Source: Streptomyces spiramenti (lineage in GTDB: Bacteria; Actinomycetota; Actinomycetes; Streptomycetales; Streptomycetaceae). Taken from it: a DNA stretch of 55,901 bases. A program made the translations under genes and the position numbers. Position 1 is the first letter of the stretch, and the number at the start of each line of letters is the position of its first letter. Location of the stretch: NCBI RefSeq assembly GCF_012034385.1, contig NZ_JAAVJB010000010.1, forward strand, positions 1 through 55,901, given 5' to 3'. The notes under the pieces are model-generated. The model was not told where the DNA came from and ran no database searches. It was given only the letters and a program-made list of their open reading frames with translations. This document shows, piece by piece, positions 34,882 to 43,820 of this stretch.

Positions 34882-34905
34882 ATCCTAGACGGTGACACCG
34901 ACAGC
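34882..34905 (-). promoter_or_regulatory. RecA-NDp/PafBC-like promoter element of pglW
   Basis: Reading leftward: GCTGTCGGTG, 8 bases, TAGGAT, 92 bases before the pglW start. It matches TTGTCRGTG-N8-TAnnnT except at the first T. TAGGAT is also a good -10 hexamer. No consensus -35 lies at the normal distance, as expected for activator-type RecA-NDp promoters. Confidence 0.7.
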
Positions 34906-35154
34906 CAGCGGTCCAGAAGCGACAGCGGCCGCACAGCGGCAGGCCAGGGAGCGGACGCCCGACCGCTGCGGCGACGTCGGCGGAGAGGCCGGGAACGGCC
35001 CGCTGCGAACTCGCGCTGCCTACAGCATGGTGGCGCATCATCTGCCCGTGGCTCCACTCGCGCGAACCGTCCTACCGACGGTGTCCTTCCTCGTCGCGAG
35101 TGTGCGGGTGGCGACGGCACCCTCGCCGAGGCCGACACCGCCGTTCGTGCCCCG

Positions 35155-35178
35155 GGTGTCGGTGTCTCCCTCTACGGT
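35155..35178 (+). promoter_or_regulatory. RecA-NDp/PafBC-like promoter element of the Wadjet operon
   Basis: GGTGTCGGTG, 8 bases, TACGGT, ending 36 bases before the jetA GTG. It matches TGTCRGTG-N8-TAnnnT at every defined position apart from the leading T. It faces away from the pglW element. Confidence 0.65.
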
Positions 35179-35214
35179 GGGGTGAGACAGGTGGAGAGAC
35201 GAGGGGCGAGGGAC

Positions 35215-36768
35215 GTGCGCAGGGTTCCGCCGGAGATGTTCCGGTTCACCACGGTGGAGAGGTCCGACCTCTACAGCGCCGTGGTGGAAGTCTTCGGCGT
35301 CGCAGGTGAACACCTGGAGACCGCCCTGGGACTCGACACCGTGCGGGAGCGGCTGCGCGGGGCCGGCTGGCTGGCCGCCGTGGAGGACGAGGAACTGCAC
35401 GACGTTCTCCGGAAGCTCGTGCAGTGGGGCCTCCTGGACGTGGTGCACAACCACGCGGAGAACTACCGGACGGCAGAAGAGTACGAACGACGCAATCTCC
35501 AGTACTCGTTGACCCGCCGAGGCGAGGCCGCTCTCACGGCGGTGCGGCACGCACTCGACGCCCTCGCCTCCACGGGGGCGCTGCAGACGGCGGTGCTGGA
35601 GGCGATCGCCGACCGGCTCGACGAGCTGTGTCTCCTCGCGGAGAAACCCGCCTCGGCCGATCGGCGGATCTTCACCACGCTCCGCGAGCTGGAGGGGCAT
35701 CTGGACGCTCTGGTCGAGAACACCAAGGCGTTCAACGCGGAGCTGCAGCGTCTCCTGCGGGCCGAGGGCGCGGACCCGGAGGTGTTCCGAGAGGTCAAGG
35801 CGGCCACCGTCGCCTACTTGCAGGAGTTCCTGGTCAACCTCGACCGGCGCGGGCAGACGGTCGGCGCCGCCGTGGCCCGCGCCGAACAGCGGGACGTGCC
35901 CGCCCTGCAGGAAAGGGCGTTGCGAGGGGCGGAGCTCCCGCCCGTGGCCGGCGAGGATCCCGCGGCCGGCTGGTTGGAGAGCAGGCGAGCGCGGTGGGAG
36001 GGGCTCCGCGCGTGGTTTGTCGAGGACGGAGGCGCACGCCCCCGGATCGAGCAGCTCCACGACATCGCCAGGCGCGCCATCGTGTCGCTCCTGCAGGTGC
36101 TGGAACGGATCAACGAATCCCGACGCCGCTCCTCCAGCGCGGTACAGGACTTCCGGGAGCTGGCACGCTGGTTCGCGGCTGCCCCCGCCGAGGACGACCT
36201 CCATCGGCTGTGGTCGGCGGCGTTCGGTCTCGGGTCGGCGCGTCACGCCCATCTCGCCCACCCCGACCCCGAGCTGATCCCGCCGTCCGAGAGCTGGGCC
36301 CAGTCCCCGCCGGTCGAGGTGTCGGCGCTGCTGCGGAGCAGCGGCCGGACCGAGCGGTTCACCCGCACGGCCAGAGTGCGGGACGTCGCGGCCGTCAGAG
36401 CCGAGCGTGCCGAGCGCGCTCGTGCCGAGCGGGCCGAACTGGCCCTCGCCTGGGAGGTCCTGGAGACCGACGGCCCCGTACGGCTGTCCGCCTTCGGGAC
36501 TCTGGAGCCCGCCGTCTTCGACAGGCTGCTCGACCTCGTGGGCCGTGCCCTCGCCTCGAGGCCGTCCGCCGACGGTTCCAGGCGAGCCACGACGGGAGAC
36601 GGCCGGGTGGAGATTGTCCTGATGCCACCTCCGGACGAGCGCAGGGCGGTGCTGCGCACAGCGAAGGGCGCTCTCACCGGGCCGGACTACGTCGTCCATG
36701 TCACCGCGGCCGGGGCCGCGCGCCTTCCGTCCCCACCACCCCCCGCGCCGCGGGGGGTGGTGGTGTGA
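35215..36768 (+). CDS. jetA: Wadjet-type protein JetA (DUF2397, TIGR02677 family; kleisin-like)
   Basis: A 517-residue protein of the DUF2397/TIGR02677 family, the first subunit of a four-gene Wadjet/Ept-type system, equivalent to the MukF-like kleisin. The N-terminus has a winged-helix character (SDLYSAVVEVFGVAGEHLETALGLDTVRERL.). The middle (about 100-330) is long helices, and near residue 400 is an Ala/Arg/Glu coiled segment (RAERAERARAERAELA). The GTG at 35215 follows GAGGGGCGAGG. The stop overlaps the jetB start. In Wadjet systems the kleisin bridges the SMC heads and helps extrude circular plasmid DNA before cleavage. Confidence 0.88.
   Translation: MRRVPPEMFRFTTVERSDLYSAVVEVFGVAGEHLETALGLDTVRERLRGAGWLAAVEDEELHDVLRKLVQWGLLDVVHNHAENYRTAEEYERRNLQYSLTRRGEAALTAVRHALDALASTGALQTAVLEAIADRLDELCLLAEKPASADRRIFTTLRELEGHLDALVENTKAFNAELQRLLRAEGADPEVFREVKAATVAYLQEFLVNLDRRGQTVGAAVARAEQRDVPALQERALRGAELPPVAGEDPAAGWLESRRARWEGLRAWFVEDGGARPRIEQLHDIARRAIVSLLQVLERINESRRRSSSAVQDFRELARWFAAAPAEDDLHRLWSAAFGLGSARHAHLAHPDPELIPPSESWAQSPPVEVSALLRSSGRTERFTRTARVRDVAAVRAERAERARAERAELALAWEVLETDGPVRLSAFGTLEPAVFDRLLDLVGRALASRPSADGSRRATTGDGRVEIVLMPPPDERRAVLRTAKGALTGPDYVVHVTAAGAARLPSPPPPAPRGVVV
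36733..36763 (+). promoter_or_regulatory. Hairpin occluding the jetB ribosome-binding region
   Basis: A perfect 13-bp GC-only-core stem (36733-36745 with 36751-36763, 5-base loop) ends one base before the jetB GTG at 36765. The G-rich strand that would act as ribosome-binding site is buried in the stem. Ribosomes finishing jetA must run through it, so jetB translation is probably coupled to jetA. Confidence 0.7.
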
Positions 36769-38030
36769 GCACGCTGGCCAATCAACTCGCCGCCGCGGAG
36801 CGGGAGGAGGTCGCCCGAGCCGTTCGGCTCCTGCTGGCCCGGCCGCTGCTCACGGCGACGGCCGATCCGTCGGGGTTCGAGCTGGTACGTCGCCGACGCG
36901 TGCCGTTGGCCCGGTGGTTCGACTACGCCGTCGGCTGGAGCCTGGTCGTGGAGCCTCGTCGAGGCTACGCGCGGCTCGCCAAGGTGCGGGCCGATCCGGA
37001 CGGCTCCCGCCCGGCCCGGAGGCCCCGCTCCGGACGGGCGCCGTTCGACCGGCAGCGGTACGTGCTGCTGTGCGTCACGGCGGCGGAGCTGTTGCAGGTG
37101 CCGATGACGACCATCGGCATGCTGGCCGACCGCGTCGTGCAGGCCACGGCGGCTGACCGGGCGCTCGCCGCGTTCGACCCGGTCCGGAAGCCACAGCGGA
37201 TGGCGTTTGTCGATGTGCTGAAGCTGTTGGAGAAGTACGAGGTGCTGCGTGCGGTGGACGGTTCGACCGACGCCTATGTCACCTCGGCGGACGCCAAGGT
37301 CCTCTACCGGGTCGACGCGACACTGCTGCTGCGGTTGAGCGCCGCACCGGTGGGCGCGTCCCGGCTCGCCGTTCCGTGGGAGGAGGTGCCCGGACGGTTC
37401 GAGGAGTTGCTCGCCGGCCTGGTACGGGAACGCCGGTACGGTGCCGCGGTGGTTGACGACGCCACCGAGGCGGAGCAGGGGGAGAGCGCCGCCACCGAGG
37501 CGCAACGCAACCTGAGGTTGCGGCACTCCGTCCTGCGTCGGCTCTTCGATGACCCCGTGGTGTACCGGACGGACCTCAGTGAGGAGGAGCTGGGTTACGT
37601 CGGCTCACTGACCGGGCGCCAGATCCTGCTGCGGACGGTGGAGCAGGCCGGTTTCGTGCTGGAGGAGCGCGCGGAGGGCTTTCTGCTGGTGGACCCGGAC
37701 GGGATCGCCACCGACACGCGATTCCCCGACGACGGGTCCACCGCCAGGGTTGCCGCGCTGCTGCTGCTGGAGCCACTGTGTGCCGCCCCCGCCGGGCTGC
37801 TGCCCGAGCAGCTCGCGGAGGCCGGAGCGGGATGGTTGCGTCGCTTCCCGCGCTGGGCCAAGGCCTACCGGTCCGAGGAGGGAGCGGTGCGATTGGCCGA
37901 GGACGCGGTGGCGGTTCTCCGGGACGTCGGCCTGGCCGGCCTGGTCGAGGGCCGGGTGGTGGCCCGCCCGGCCGCCCACCGGTATCGCCTGGCAGAGGCG
38001 GCCGCACCGGATCGGGACGACGGGTGGTGA
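36765..38030 (+). CDS. jetB: Wadjet-type protein JetB (DUF2398, TIGR02678 family; MukE/kite-like)
   Basis: A 421-residue protein of the DUF2398/TIGR02678 family, equivalent to the KITE (MukE-like) subunit that binds the kleisin and DNA. Recognisable family segments are LVVEPRRGYARLAKV near residue 70, RYVLLCVTAAELLQVP near 105 and VLKLLEKYEVLRAVDG near 155, all of winged-helix flavour. The GTG start overlaps the jetA stop (GTGA) and lies directly after a strong hairpin. It is followed by 79 bases before jetC. I saw no catalytic motif. Confidence 0.88.
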   Translation: MSTLANQLAAAEREEVARAVRLLLARPLLTATADPSGFELVRRRRVPLARWFDYAVGWSLVVEPRRGYARLAKVRADPDGSRPARRPRSGRAPFDRQRYVLLCVTAAELLQVPMTTIGMLADRVVQATAADRALAAFDPVRKPQRMAFVDVLKLLEKYEVLRAVDGSTDAYVTSADAKVLYRVDATLLLRLSAAPVGASRLAVPWEEVPGRFEELLAGLVRERRYGAAVVDDATEAEQGESAATEAQRNLRLRHSVLRRLFDDPVVYRTDLSEEELGYVGSLTGRQILLRTVEQAGFVLEERAEGFLLVDPDGIATDTRFPDDGSTARVAALLLLEPLCAAPAGLLPEQLAEAGAGWLRRFPRWAKAYRSEEGAVRLAEDAVAVLRDVGLAGLVEGRVVARPAAHRYRLAEAAAPDRDDGW

Positions 38031-38109
38031 CCGGGGCTGTGGGCTGCGGTGAGCGGCCGGGCCCGTGTCCCACGGCAGTAGCATCGACGGAGGGTGACGA
38101 GGAGTGGGT

Positions 38110-41100
38110 GTGACAGCGATCCCGGCCCAGGGGCAGCCGGAGCACGTAGGGGTGCGGGCGCCGGCCGCGGAAGCCGGTCGCGTCCGCTGGCAACCGCACC
38201 GCGCCGGCGTCCTCAACGTCTGGCGCTACTACGACGAGACGTTCACCTTCCACGACGGACGCCTGCTGCTGCGGGGGCAGAACGGGTCGGGCAAGTCCAA
38301 GGCCCTCGAACTCCTCCTGCCCTTCCTCTTCGACGCCAGTCTGCGTCCCAACCGGCTCTCCACATTCGGCGGTTCGGAACGCACCATGCACTGGAACCTG
38401 ATCGGCGAAGGTGCTACGGGCAAGACCCGCGTGGGGTACGTCTGGATGGAGTTCCGCCGCTTCGACGACGACGGCGGCGAGCAGTGGTTCGGGTGCGGGG
38501 CTCGCCTGCAGGCGAGCGTGCACACCACCGGCGTGCAGGCCGACTACTTCACCACCCGCTCCCGGATCGCGGCTCCGGGAGGTGTAGCGCTCGTCAACGA
38601 CGCGGGACAGCCGCTGACCCGCGCAGCTCTGGTCGACGCGGTGGGTGACCATGGGGAGGTGCACGCATCGGCCGGCGATCATCGTGCGGCCGTCCGGCGG
38701 GAGCTGTTCGACGGCATGGGGGAGCAGCGGTACGAGTCGTTGCTGTCCGCCCTGCTCCAGCTGCGGCAGCCCAAGTTGTCGGAGCGCCTCGACCCCGCGT
38801 TGCTCTCCACCCTGCTCTCCCGTGCGCTTCCACCCCTGGGGGAGGGGGAGGTCGCCGAGCTCGCGGAGGGGTTCGAGCGGCTGGACCGCCAGCGTGAGCA
38901 CCTCAGGCGACTCGACGACGAAGTCGCGGCGGCTTCGGCGGTCGCCGCCCGGCAACGCGCCTACGCACAGCGCGTGCTGCGGGCGGGTGCGGCCGTGCTG
39001 ATCTCCGCGACAACGGAGATGGACGACCTCACCCGCGCGGCGCGCCGGAGTTCCGAGGAGCTACGGGAGGCCCTGACGGAACGGGACTCCGTCGGGGAGC
39101 GACGCCGGGAACGGGAGCTGACCGAGGTGGCGCTGGAGGAGACGGTGCGCACGCTGGTCGACAGTGACGAGTTCCGGCACGGGAAGGGACTCGACCGGCT
39201 TCTCCGGAGTGCGCAGGAGGCGGAGAGGCGCGCTCGGACACAGCACGAGGAGGCACAGGTCGCCGGGGCCGCAGCGGGGGAGGACGAGCGGCACGCCGAG
39301 GCGGCGGCCACCCGGGCGGAAGCCCTCGACCAGCACGCTCGCGAAGCAGCCGTGGCCGCGGGCAGGTCGGCCCGGGCCGCGGGGGTGGAGTCGATCCACC
39401 ACGAGATGAGCGTGCTGCTGGGGGCGTCCCACCCCCCGGAGAAAGGCGCGGCCGGTCGGAGCGAGGAAGGTGTCGAGGACGGCCCCGCCGATGCCTCCGG
39501 CGGCCCTGCACCGGCCAGCAACGCGTCGCGCGAGGCGCGCGGACTGCTGCGGGGTGCCGTGACCGCCCGGCGCCAACAGCTCGCCCAGGTCGCCGGGGCG
39601 CTGGACGAGCACGAGCGGGCCGTACGGGACCGGGGCTCCGCCGAAGCGTTGGTGGAGAAGGCCCGCGGTCGGCTCGCCCACGTGATCACCCGGCGGGAGG
39701 AGGCGGCCGGCGCCTGGGAGTCGGCCCTGGCCGCGCAACAGGACCGGCTGCTCGCCTGGGCAGGTGGCTGTGCGGAACTGCGCTTTGCCGACCCCGAGGC
39801 GCCGGCGGCCGCCGCCGCGCACGAGGCCGAGGTGACCGCGCTGATCGAAGCCGCCGCGCGCCCGCTGGAACAGGAGCTGGCCACCGCGGAGGCCGCCGCC
39901 GACGCGACCGGCCGGGCGCTGCGGGAAGAGCGGGACCGGCGCGCTCAGGAACTCCGGCGGCTGAGGGAGGAGAAGGATCTGTCCCCACCGCTTCCCGCTC
40001 ACCGCACCAGCGACCGGGCGACGGCGGCCGGCGCACCCCTGTGGCGCCTGGTCGCTTTCCGGGACGGCGTTCCCCTCGCCGTGCAGGCTGCGGTGGAGGC
40101 GGCGCTGGAGGCCTCGGGGCTCCTCGACGCCTGGGTCGACTCCCATCACGGGATCGTGCTGCCCGGCCACGACACCCGGGCCGAGGCGGCCTTGGCCGTG
40201 GCGGCCCCCGGGGCGAATCTCACGGAGGTACTGAGACCCGAGGAAGGCGCCTCGGTTCCCACCGAGGTGGTCGACCGCATCCTCTCCGGTATCGCCTACG
40301 GCACCTCGCTGCCCGGCGAGCACCCGGCCGAAGTCGCCGCCGACGGCGCCTGGCGACTGGCGCTCACCGCGGGAAGCTGGAGCAAACCGGAGCCGGTGTA
40401 CATCGGCGCGCCGGCACGGGAGCGCGCCAGGCAACGCAGGATCGGCGAACTGGTCGGCGCTGTCAACGAGGTTGACGCGGCGCTCGACGCCCTCGCCGAC
40501 CAGCGGCAGGAGCTCGGCAGCCGCCGAGCCCGGCTGGACGCGGACCGCGCGGCCCGACCGGACCACCGGGAGCTCGACGCCCGCCGTCGTGGCCTGGAAC
40601 GCGCCGAGACCGAGGTGGCGGTCCACGACGACGCCGTCCGGGACACCGCGACCCGGCTGGCCGAGTCCGAAGCCGCGGTCGTGGCAGCGCTGCGCACCCT
40701 CGGGGCGCAGGGCGCAGCGCACCGGCTGCCGACCGACCGGGGCCGCCTCTCGGAGCTCTCCTCGGCGGTCGAGAACTTCCGGGACGCCGCCGACAGCTGG
40801 GTGGACGCACACCTCTCGGCCTCGGCCGCCGGCGGCAGGTCGCGTGACCTCGCCGAGCAGGCGGCTCGCTCGCGGCACGCCGCCCGGGAGCTGGACCGCG
40901 ACGCCGCCGCAGCGGAGACCGAGGCGGTGGGGGCGAGAGCACGCTTCGAGACGGCCGACGCCACCGTCGGTGAGGACTATCGGAAGCGGCTCGCCCGGGT
41001 CCACGAGGCGCGCACCCAACTGGCGCGCTGCCGTGAGGAGGAACGTGAGGCGGCTGGTCGTCTCGTACGCCTGGAGGGCCGCATCGGGGGGCTGCGGGCG

Positions 41101-42255
41101 ACCAGCGGCCGGGACGCCGAACTACGGGAGCAGGCCTTCGTGGCCAGGGACGCTGCGGCGCGCCGCTTTCGACACCTGTGTCTGGTGGGGTTCGCGCAGG
41201 ACGCGGGGATCGCACCGGAGCTCGACGCCGAGGACGGGGCGCGAGCCACGCTGGAGTCCGCCCGCGCCGTGGCGGCGGCCTGGCCCACCGTGCCGCACGC
41301 GCCGCGGAACCTGGGCGACGCCGCGACGCGGCTCTCCGAAGCGGTCCACGAGGCCCGCCAGCGCCTCGGTGCCCGCGCGGACCTCGACCTCGAGCCCGAC
41401 GAGGACAGTCAGCTGTTCACCGCCACCCTGGACGGGGTGCGCGTGGGCGCGAGCGGACTGCTCACCGCGCTCACGCAGGAGCGAGACCGCAGCAGTCAGG
41501 ACATCACCTCCGCCGAGCAGCATCTGTTCGATCAGATCCTCACGGGTGACATCCGCCGCCATCTCGCCACCCGTATCCGCAGGGCCGGCGAACTGGTCGA
41601 CCGGATGAACGGACATCTGGAACGGGTCCGCACCGCCTCCGACGTCGCCGTGCAGCTGGTCTGGGACGTCCGTCCGGATCTTCCCGAAGGGACCCGAACG
41701 GCCCGCCAGTTGCTCCTCAAGGATCCTGGACGGGTCGACACGGCGGACCGCGAGGCGTTGCACGCCTTCTTCCGTACCCGGATCGAGGAGGCCAAGAGCA
41801 GCGACACCGCTGCGAGTTGGGAGGAACAGCTCGCCCAGGTGCTCGACTACACCGCCTGGCACCGCTTCACCGTGCGGCTCGATCGGGCGAAGGGAGAAGG
41901 CTGGCAGCTGCTGACCAAGAAGCTGCACGGCGCGCTCTCGGGTGGCGAGAAGGCCATCGCCCTCCACCTGCCGCTGTTTGCCGCGGTCGCCGCGCACTAC
42001 GAGGCTGTGACCTCGGCGCCCCGCCTCATCCTTCTCGACGAGGTCTTCGTGGGAGTGGACGCGGTCAACCGCGGTCAGGTCTTCGCGCTGCTGGCCGCTC
42101 TCGACCTCGATCTGATGGTCACCTCCGACCACGAGTGGTGCACCTACGGGGAGCTCCCCGGTATCGCGGTCCACCAGCTGCTGACCGACGGTGACGACGA
42201 CGCGGTGACGAGCGCGCGGTTCGTGTGGAACGGCACCGATCTGGCGGCAGGATGA
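38110..42255 (+). CDS. jetC: Wadjet-type SMC-like ATPase JetC (TIGR02680 family)
   Basis: A 1381-residue SbcC/MukB-like ATPase, the motor of the Wadjet complex. The N-terminal head has Walker A GQNGSGKS (56-63). Two long Ala/Arg/Glu coiled-coil arms (about 210-590 and 770-1040) flank a hinge-like middle containing SHHGIVLPGHDTRAEAAL. The C-terminal head has the ABC signature LSGGEKAIALHLPLF and Walker B RLILLDEVFVGVD near residue 1309. The GTG at 38110 has GAGGAG at 5 bases; a GTG two codons earlier overlaps that site. The stop overlaps jetD. The expected activity is ATP-driven DNA loop extrusion that recognises small circular DNA. Confidence 0.92.
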   Translation: MTAIPAQGQPEHVGVRAPAAEAGRVRWQPHRAGVLNVWRYYDETFTFHDGRLLLRGQNGSGKSKALELLLPFLFDASLRPNRLSTFGGSERTMHWNLIGEGATGKTRVGYVWMEFRRFDDDGGEQWFGCGARLQASVHTTGVQADYFTTRSRIAAPGGVALVNDAGQPLTRAALVDAVGDHGEVHASAGDHRAAVRRELFDGMGEQRYESLLSALLQLRQPKLSERLDPALLSTLLSRALPPLGEGEVAELAEGFERLDRQREHLRRLDDEVAAASAVAARQRAYAQRVLRAGAAVLISATTEMDDLTRAARRSSEELREALTERDSVGERRRERELTEVALEETVRTLVDSDEFRHGKGLDRLLRSAQEAERRARTQHEEAQVAGAAAGEDERHAEAAATRAEALDQHAREAAVAAGRSARAAGVESIHHEMSVLLGASHPPEKGAAGRSEEGVEDGPADASGGPAPASNASREARGLLRGAVTARRQQLAQVAGALDEHERAVRDRGSAEALVEKARGRLAHVITRREEAAGAWESALAAQQDRLLAWAGGCAELRFADPEAPAAAAAHEAEVTALIEAAARPLEQELATAEAAADATGRALREERDRRAQELRRLREEKDLSPPLPAHRTSDRATAAGAPLWRLVAFRDGVPLAVQAAVEAALEASGLLDAWVDSHHGIVLPGHDTRAEAALAVAAPGANLTEVLRPEEGASVPTEVVDRILSGIAYGTSLPGEHPAEVAADGAWRLALTAGSWSKPEPVYIGAPARERARQRRIGELVGAVNEVDAALDALADQRQELGSRRARLDADRAARPDHRELDARRRGLERAETEVAVHDDAVRDTATRLAESEAAVVAALRTLGAQGAAHRLPTDRGRLSELSSAVENFRDAADSWVDAHLSASAAGGRSRDLAEQAARSRHAARELDRDAAAAETEAVGARARFETADATVGEDYRKRLARVHEARTQLARCREEEREAAGRLVRLEGRIGGLRATSGRDAELREQAFVARDAAARRFRHLCLVGFAQDAGIAPELDAEDGARATLESARAVAAAWPTVPHAPRNLGDAATRLSEAVHEARQRLGARADLDLEPDEDSQLFTATLDGVRVGASGLLTALTQERDRSSQDITSAEQHLFDQILTGDIRRHLATRIRRAGELVDRMNGHLERVRTASDVAVQLVWDVRPDLPEGTRTARQLLLKDPGRVDTADREALHAFFRTRIEEAKSSDTAASWEEQLAQVLDYTAWHRFTVRLDRAKGEGWQLLTKKLHGALSGGEKAIALHLPLFAAVAAHYEAVTSAPRLILLDEVFVGVDAVNRGQVFALLAALDLDLMVTSDHEWCTYGELPGIAVHQLLTDGDDDAVTSARFVWNGTDLAAG

Positions 42256-43502
42256 CGCGCGCCGAGCCGGCCCCGGGGGAGTCTTCCCTCAGACGGCCCG
42301 AGCTCTCTTTCCTCTGGCAGGCGCTCCACCGCCGCCTGTCCTCAGGACGCACCGTGACGCGGGTACGTGTCGGGCCGCTCGACGAGGCGCAGCGCGAGGC
42401 CCTGGCGGATCTCCTGGGACTGGAACGCTTCCCGGGAGTCGACGCCTCGGTCGCGCTGGCCCGGCTGGAGACCGCCGTCTCCGAGCTGTCCGGGCGGTCG
42501 GTGCGGGAGACCGTCACCGAGCTCGTCGGGCCGCTCGGCGACCGCGCCGCGCAACGGAGCCGTGAGGGGGAGGATCGTGCTGAACTGTGGGCGTGGCTGG
42601 ACGCGCACGCCACGGTGCGGGCCCGGCCCGCCCTGGCCGGCTGGGCCGGGGCGTGCCGGAGCACCGGTCTGATCGAGGGCTCGGTCGAGCGGACCCGCGC
42701 GCTGCTCGGCGACGCGCTGACGGTGCTCGCGGTGCTCCCGGCGGAGGCCGAACCGCTGCCCGTCATCGCCGCGCGAGCCCTGCGGGGTGATCCGCACGCA
42801 CTCGACGACGGAACCCGCCTGTCCGCGCTGGTGCTACGTGCCCTGGCCGCGCTGTACGAGACGGCGGTGCCGGAGTCCGCGGCCGACCGGCGGGCGCTGT
42901 GGGCCCGTGCGGGGGTCGCGGACGACGACCTGTCGTCGACTGTTCTCGTCGGGGGACTCTGCCCGGTGGGAGCCGGCGCGCTCGCCCGGGTGACACGGGC
43001 GTGTGCCGAGGCCGGCCAGGCCGCCAGCGTGACTCTCGCCCAACTGCGTGCCCCCGGCGACTTCGCGCTTCCCCCGGGTTCGGCAGCGTTGGTTCACGTC
43101 GTGGAGAATCCGAGCATCCTCGCGCTGGCGGTACGGCGCTTCGGCCGGGACTGCCCGCCGCTCGTCTGCACCTCCGGCTGGCCCAACGGCGCCGCCGTGG
43201 CTCTGCTGCGGCTGCTGGCCGAACGCGGTGCGGCTCTCCGGTACCACGGAGACCTCGACGGGGAGGGCGTTCGCATCGCCGCGCACCTCTTCGACCGGAC
43301 GGCTGCCAGGCCCTGGCGAATGGCGGTGGGAGACTACCGCGCGGCGGTGGCGCGGGCAGGGCACGGCCCCCCGCCCGGCCGGCTCACCGAGGCGCCCTGG
43401 GACCCCGTGCTGACGTCGGCCATGGCCGAGCACGGGATCGCCGTGGTCGAGGAGATGGTGGCGGACGTCCTGCTGACGGATCTGGCCGAGGCACTGGGGT
43501 GA
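42252..43502 (+). CDS. jetD: Wadjet-type TOPRIM nuclease JetD (DUF3323/DUF2399, TIGR02679 family)
   Basis: A 416-residue protein with an N-terminal DUF3323-like half and a C-terminal DUF2399 TOPRIM domain. The TOPRIM residues are E285 in HVVENPS and D334-x-D336 in YHGDLDGEGVRIA, the metal-binding triad of topoisomerase VI-like nucleases. JetD is the subunit that cuts plasmid DNA in Wadjet complexes. The ATG at 42252 overlaps the jetC stop. All four subunits are present, full-length and in the order A-B-C-D, so the system should be functional. Type II (DUF2397/2398/2399 set, as in mycobacterial EptABCD) is my best assignment from memory. Confidence 0.92.
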   Translation: MTRAEPAPGESSLRRPELSFLWQALHRRLSSGRTVTRVRVGPLDEAQREALADLLGLERFPGVDASVALARLETAVSELSGRSVRETVTELVGPLGDRAAQRSREGEDRAELWAWLDAHATVRARPALAGWAGACRSTGLIEGSVERTRALLGDALTVLAVLPAEAEPLPVIAARALRGDPHALDDGTRLSALVLRALAALYETAVPESAADRRALWARAGVADDDLSSTVLVGGLCPVGAGALARVTRACAEAGQAASVTLAQLRAPGDFALPPGSAALVHVVENPSILALAVRRFGRDCPPLVCTSGWPNGAAVALLRLLAERGAALRYHGDLDGEGVRIAAHLFDRTAARPWRMAVGDYRAAVARAGHGPPPGRLTEAPWDPVLTSAMAEHGIAVVEEMVADVLLTDLAEALG

Positions 43503-43820
43503 GGAAACCGTGTCGGCCTCGTTGTTCACCGGCAGAGGCTCTCGGCGCCGGGCGCGTTAGGCCCCGCCGGACCGACGCACGGTGCAGGCGGACACCGCCC
43601 GCGCCCCCGGGCAGCGTCACTGCCGGGACTCGCCTCCTCCGCCCGCTCGGTCGTGGTTGCAGTGCCCGTCGAGTCCTGTGGAGAGAAAGCGCAGGGGACG
43701 GCCGGTCGGTGGAGGCGCTACGCAACAACGGCGAACTGGAGTGTCCCGGAAGGGCGTTCCTCCCGGAGGCTGCGTGGGCCCAGGGAACGGGGGCGGGGGC
43801 GACCGTGCAGGATGGCCTGC
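43503..43820. other. Intergenic stretch after Wadjet operon
   Basis: There are 318 bases with no supported gene. I saw no clear hairpin terminator and no RecA-NDp-type element. The next gene is in the same orientation, so read-through from jetD cannot be excluded. Confidence 0.35.

Larger units (their letters stand above)
34790..35214. other. Divergent pglW-jetA control region
   Basis: There are 425 bases with no supported gene. It carries two RecA-NDp-like elements pointing outward, one for pglW (34882-34905) and one for jetA (35155-35178), about 250 bases apart. A shared regulator could switch BREX and Wadjet together from here. Confidence 0.6.

Noticed and set aside
34790..35041. 84-residue N-terminal extension of PglW
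   Set aside because: Cys/Arg/Pro/Gly-rich shadow-like composition. It would place coding sequence over the RecA-NDp-like promoter, and the ATG at 34789 has a good GGGAG site and conserved sequence after it.
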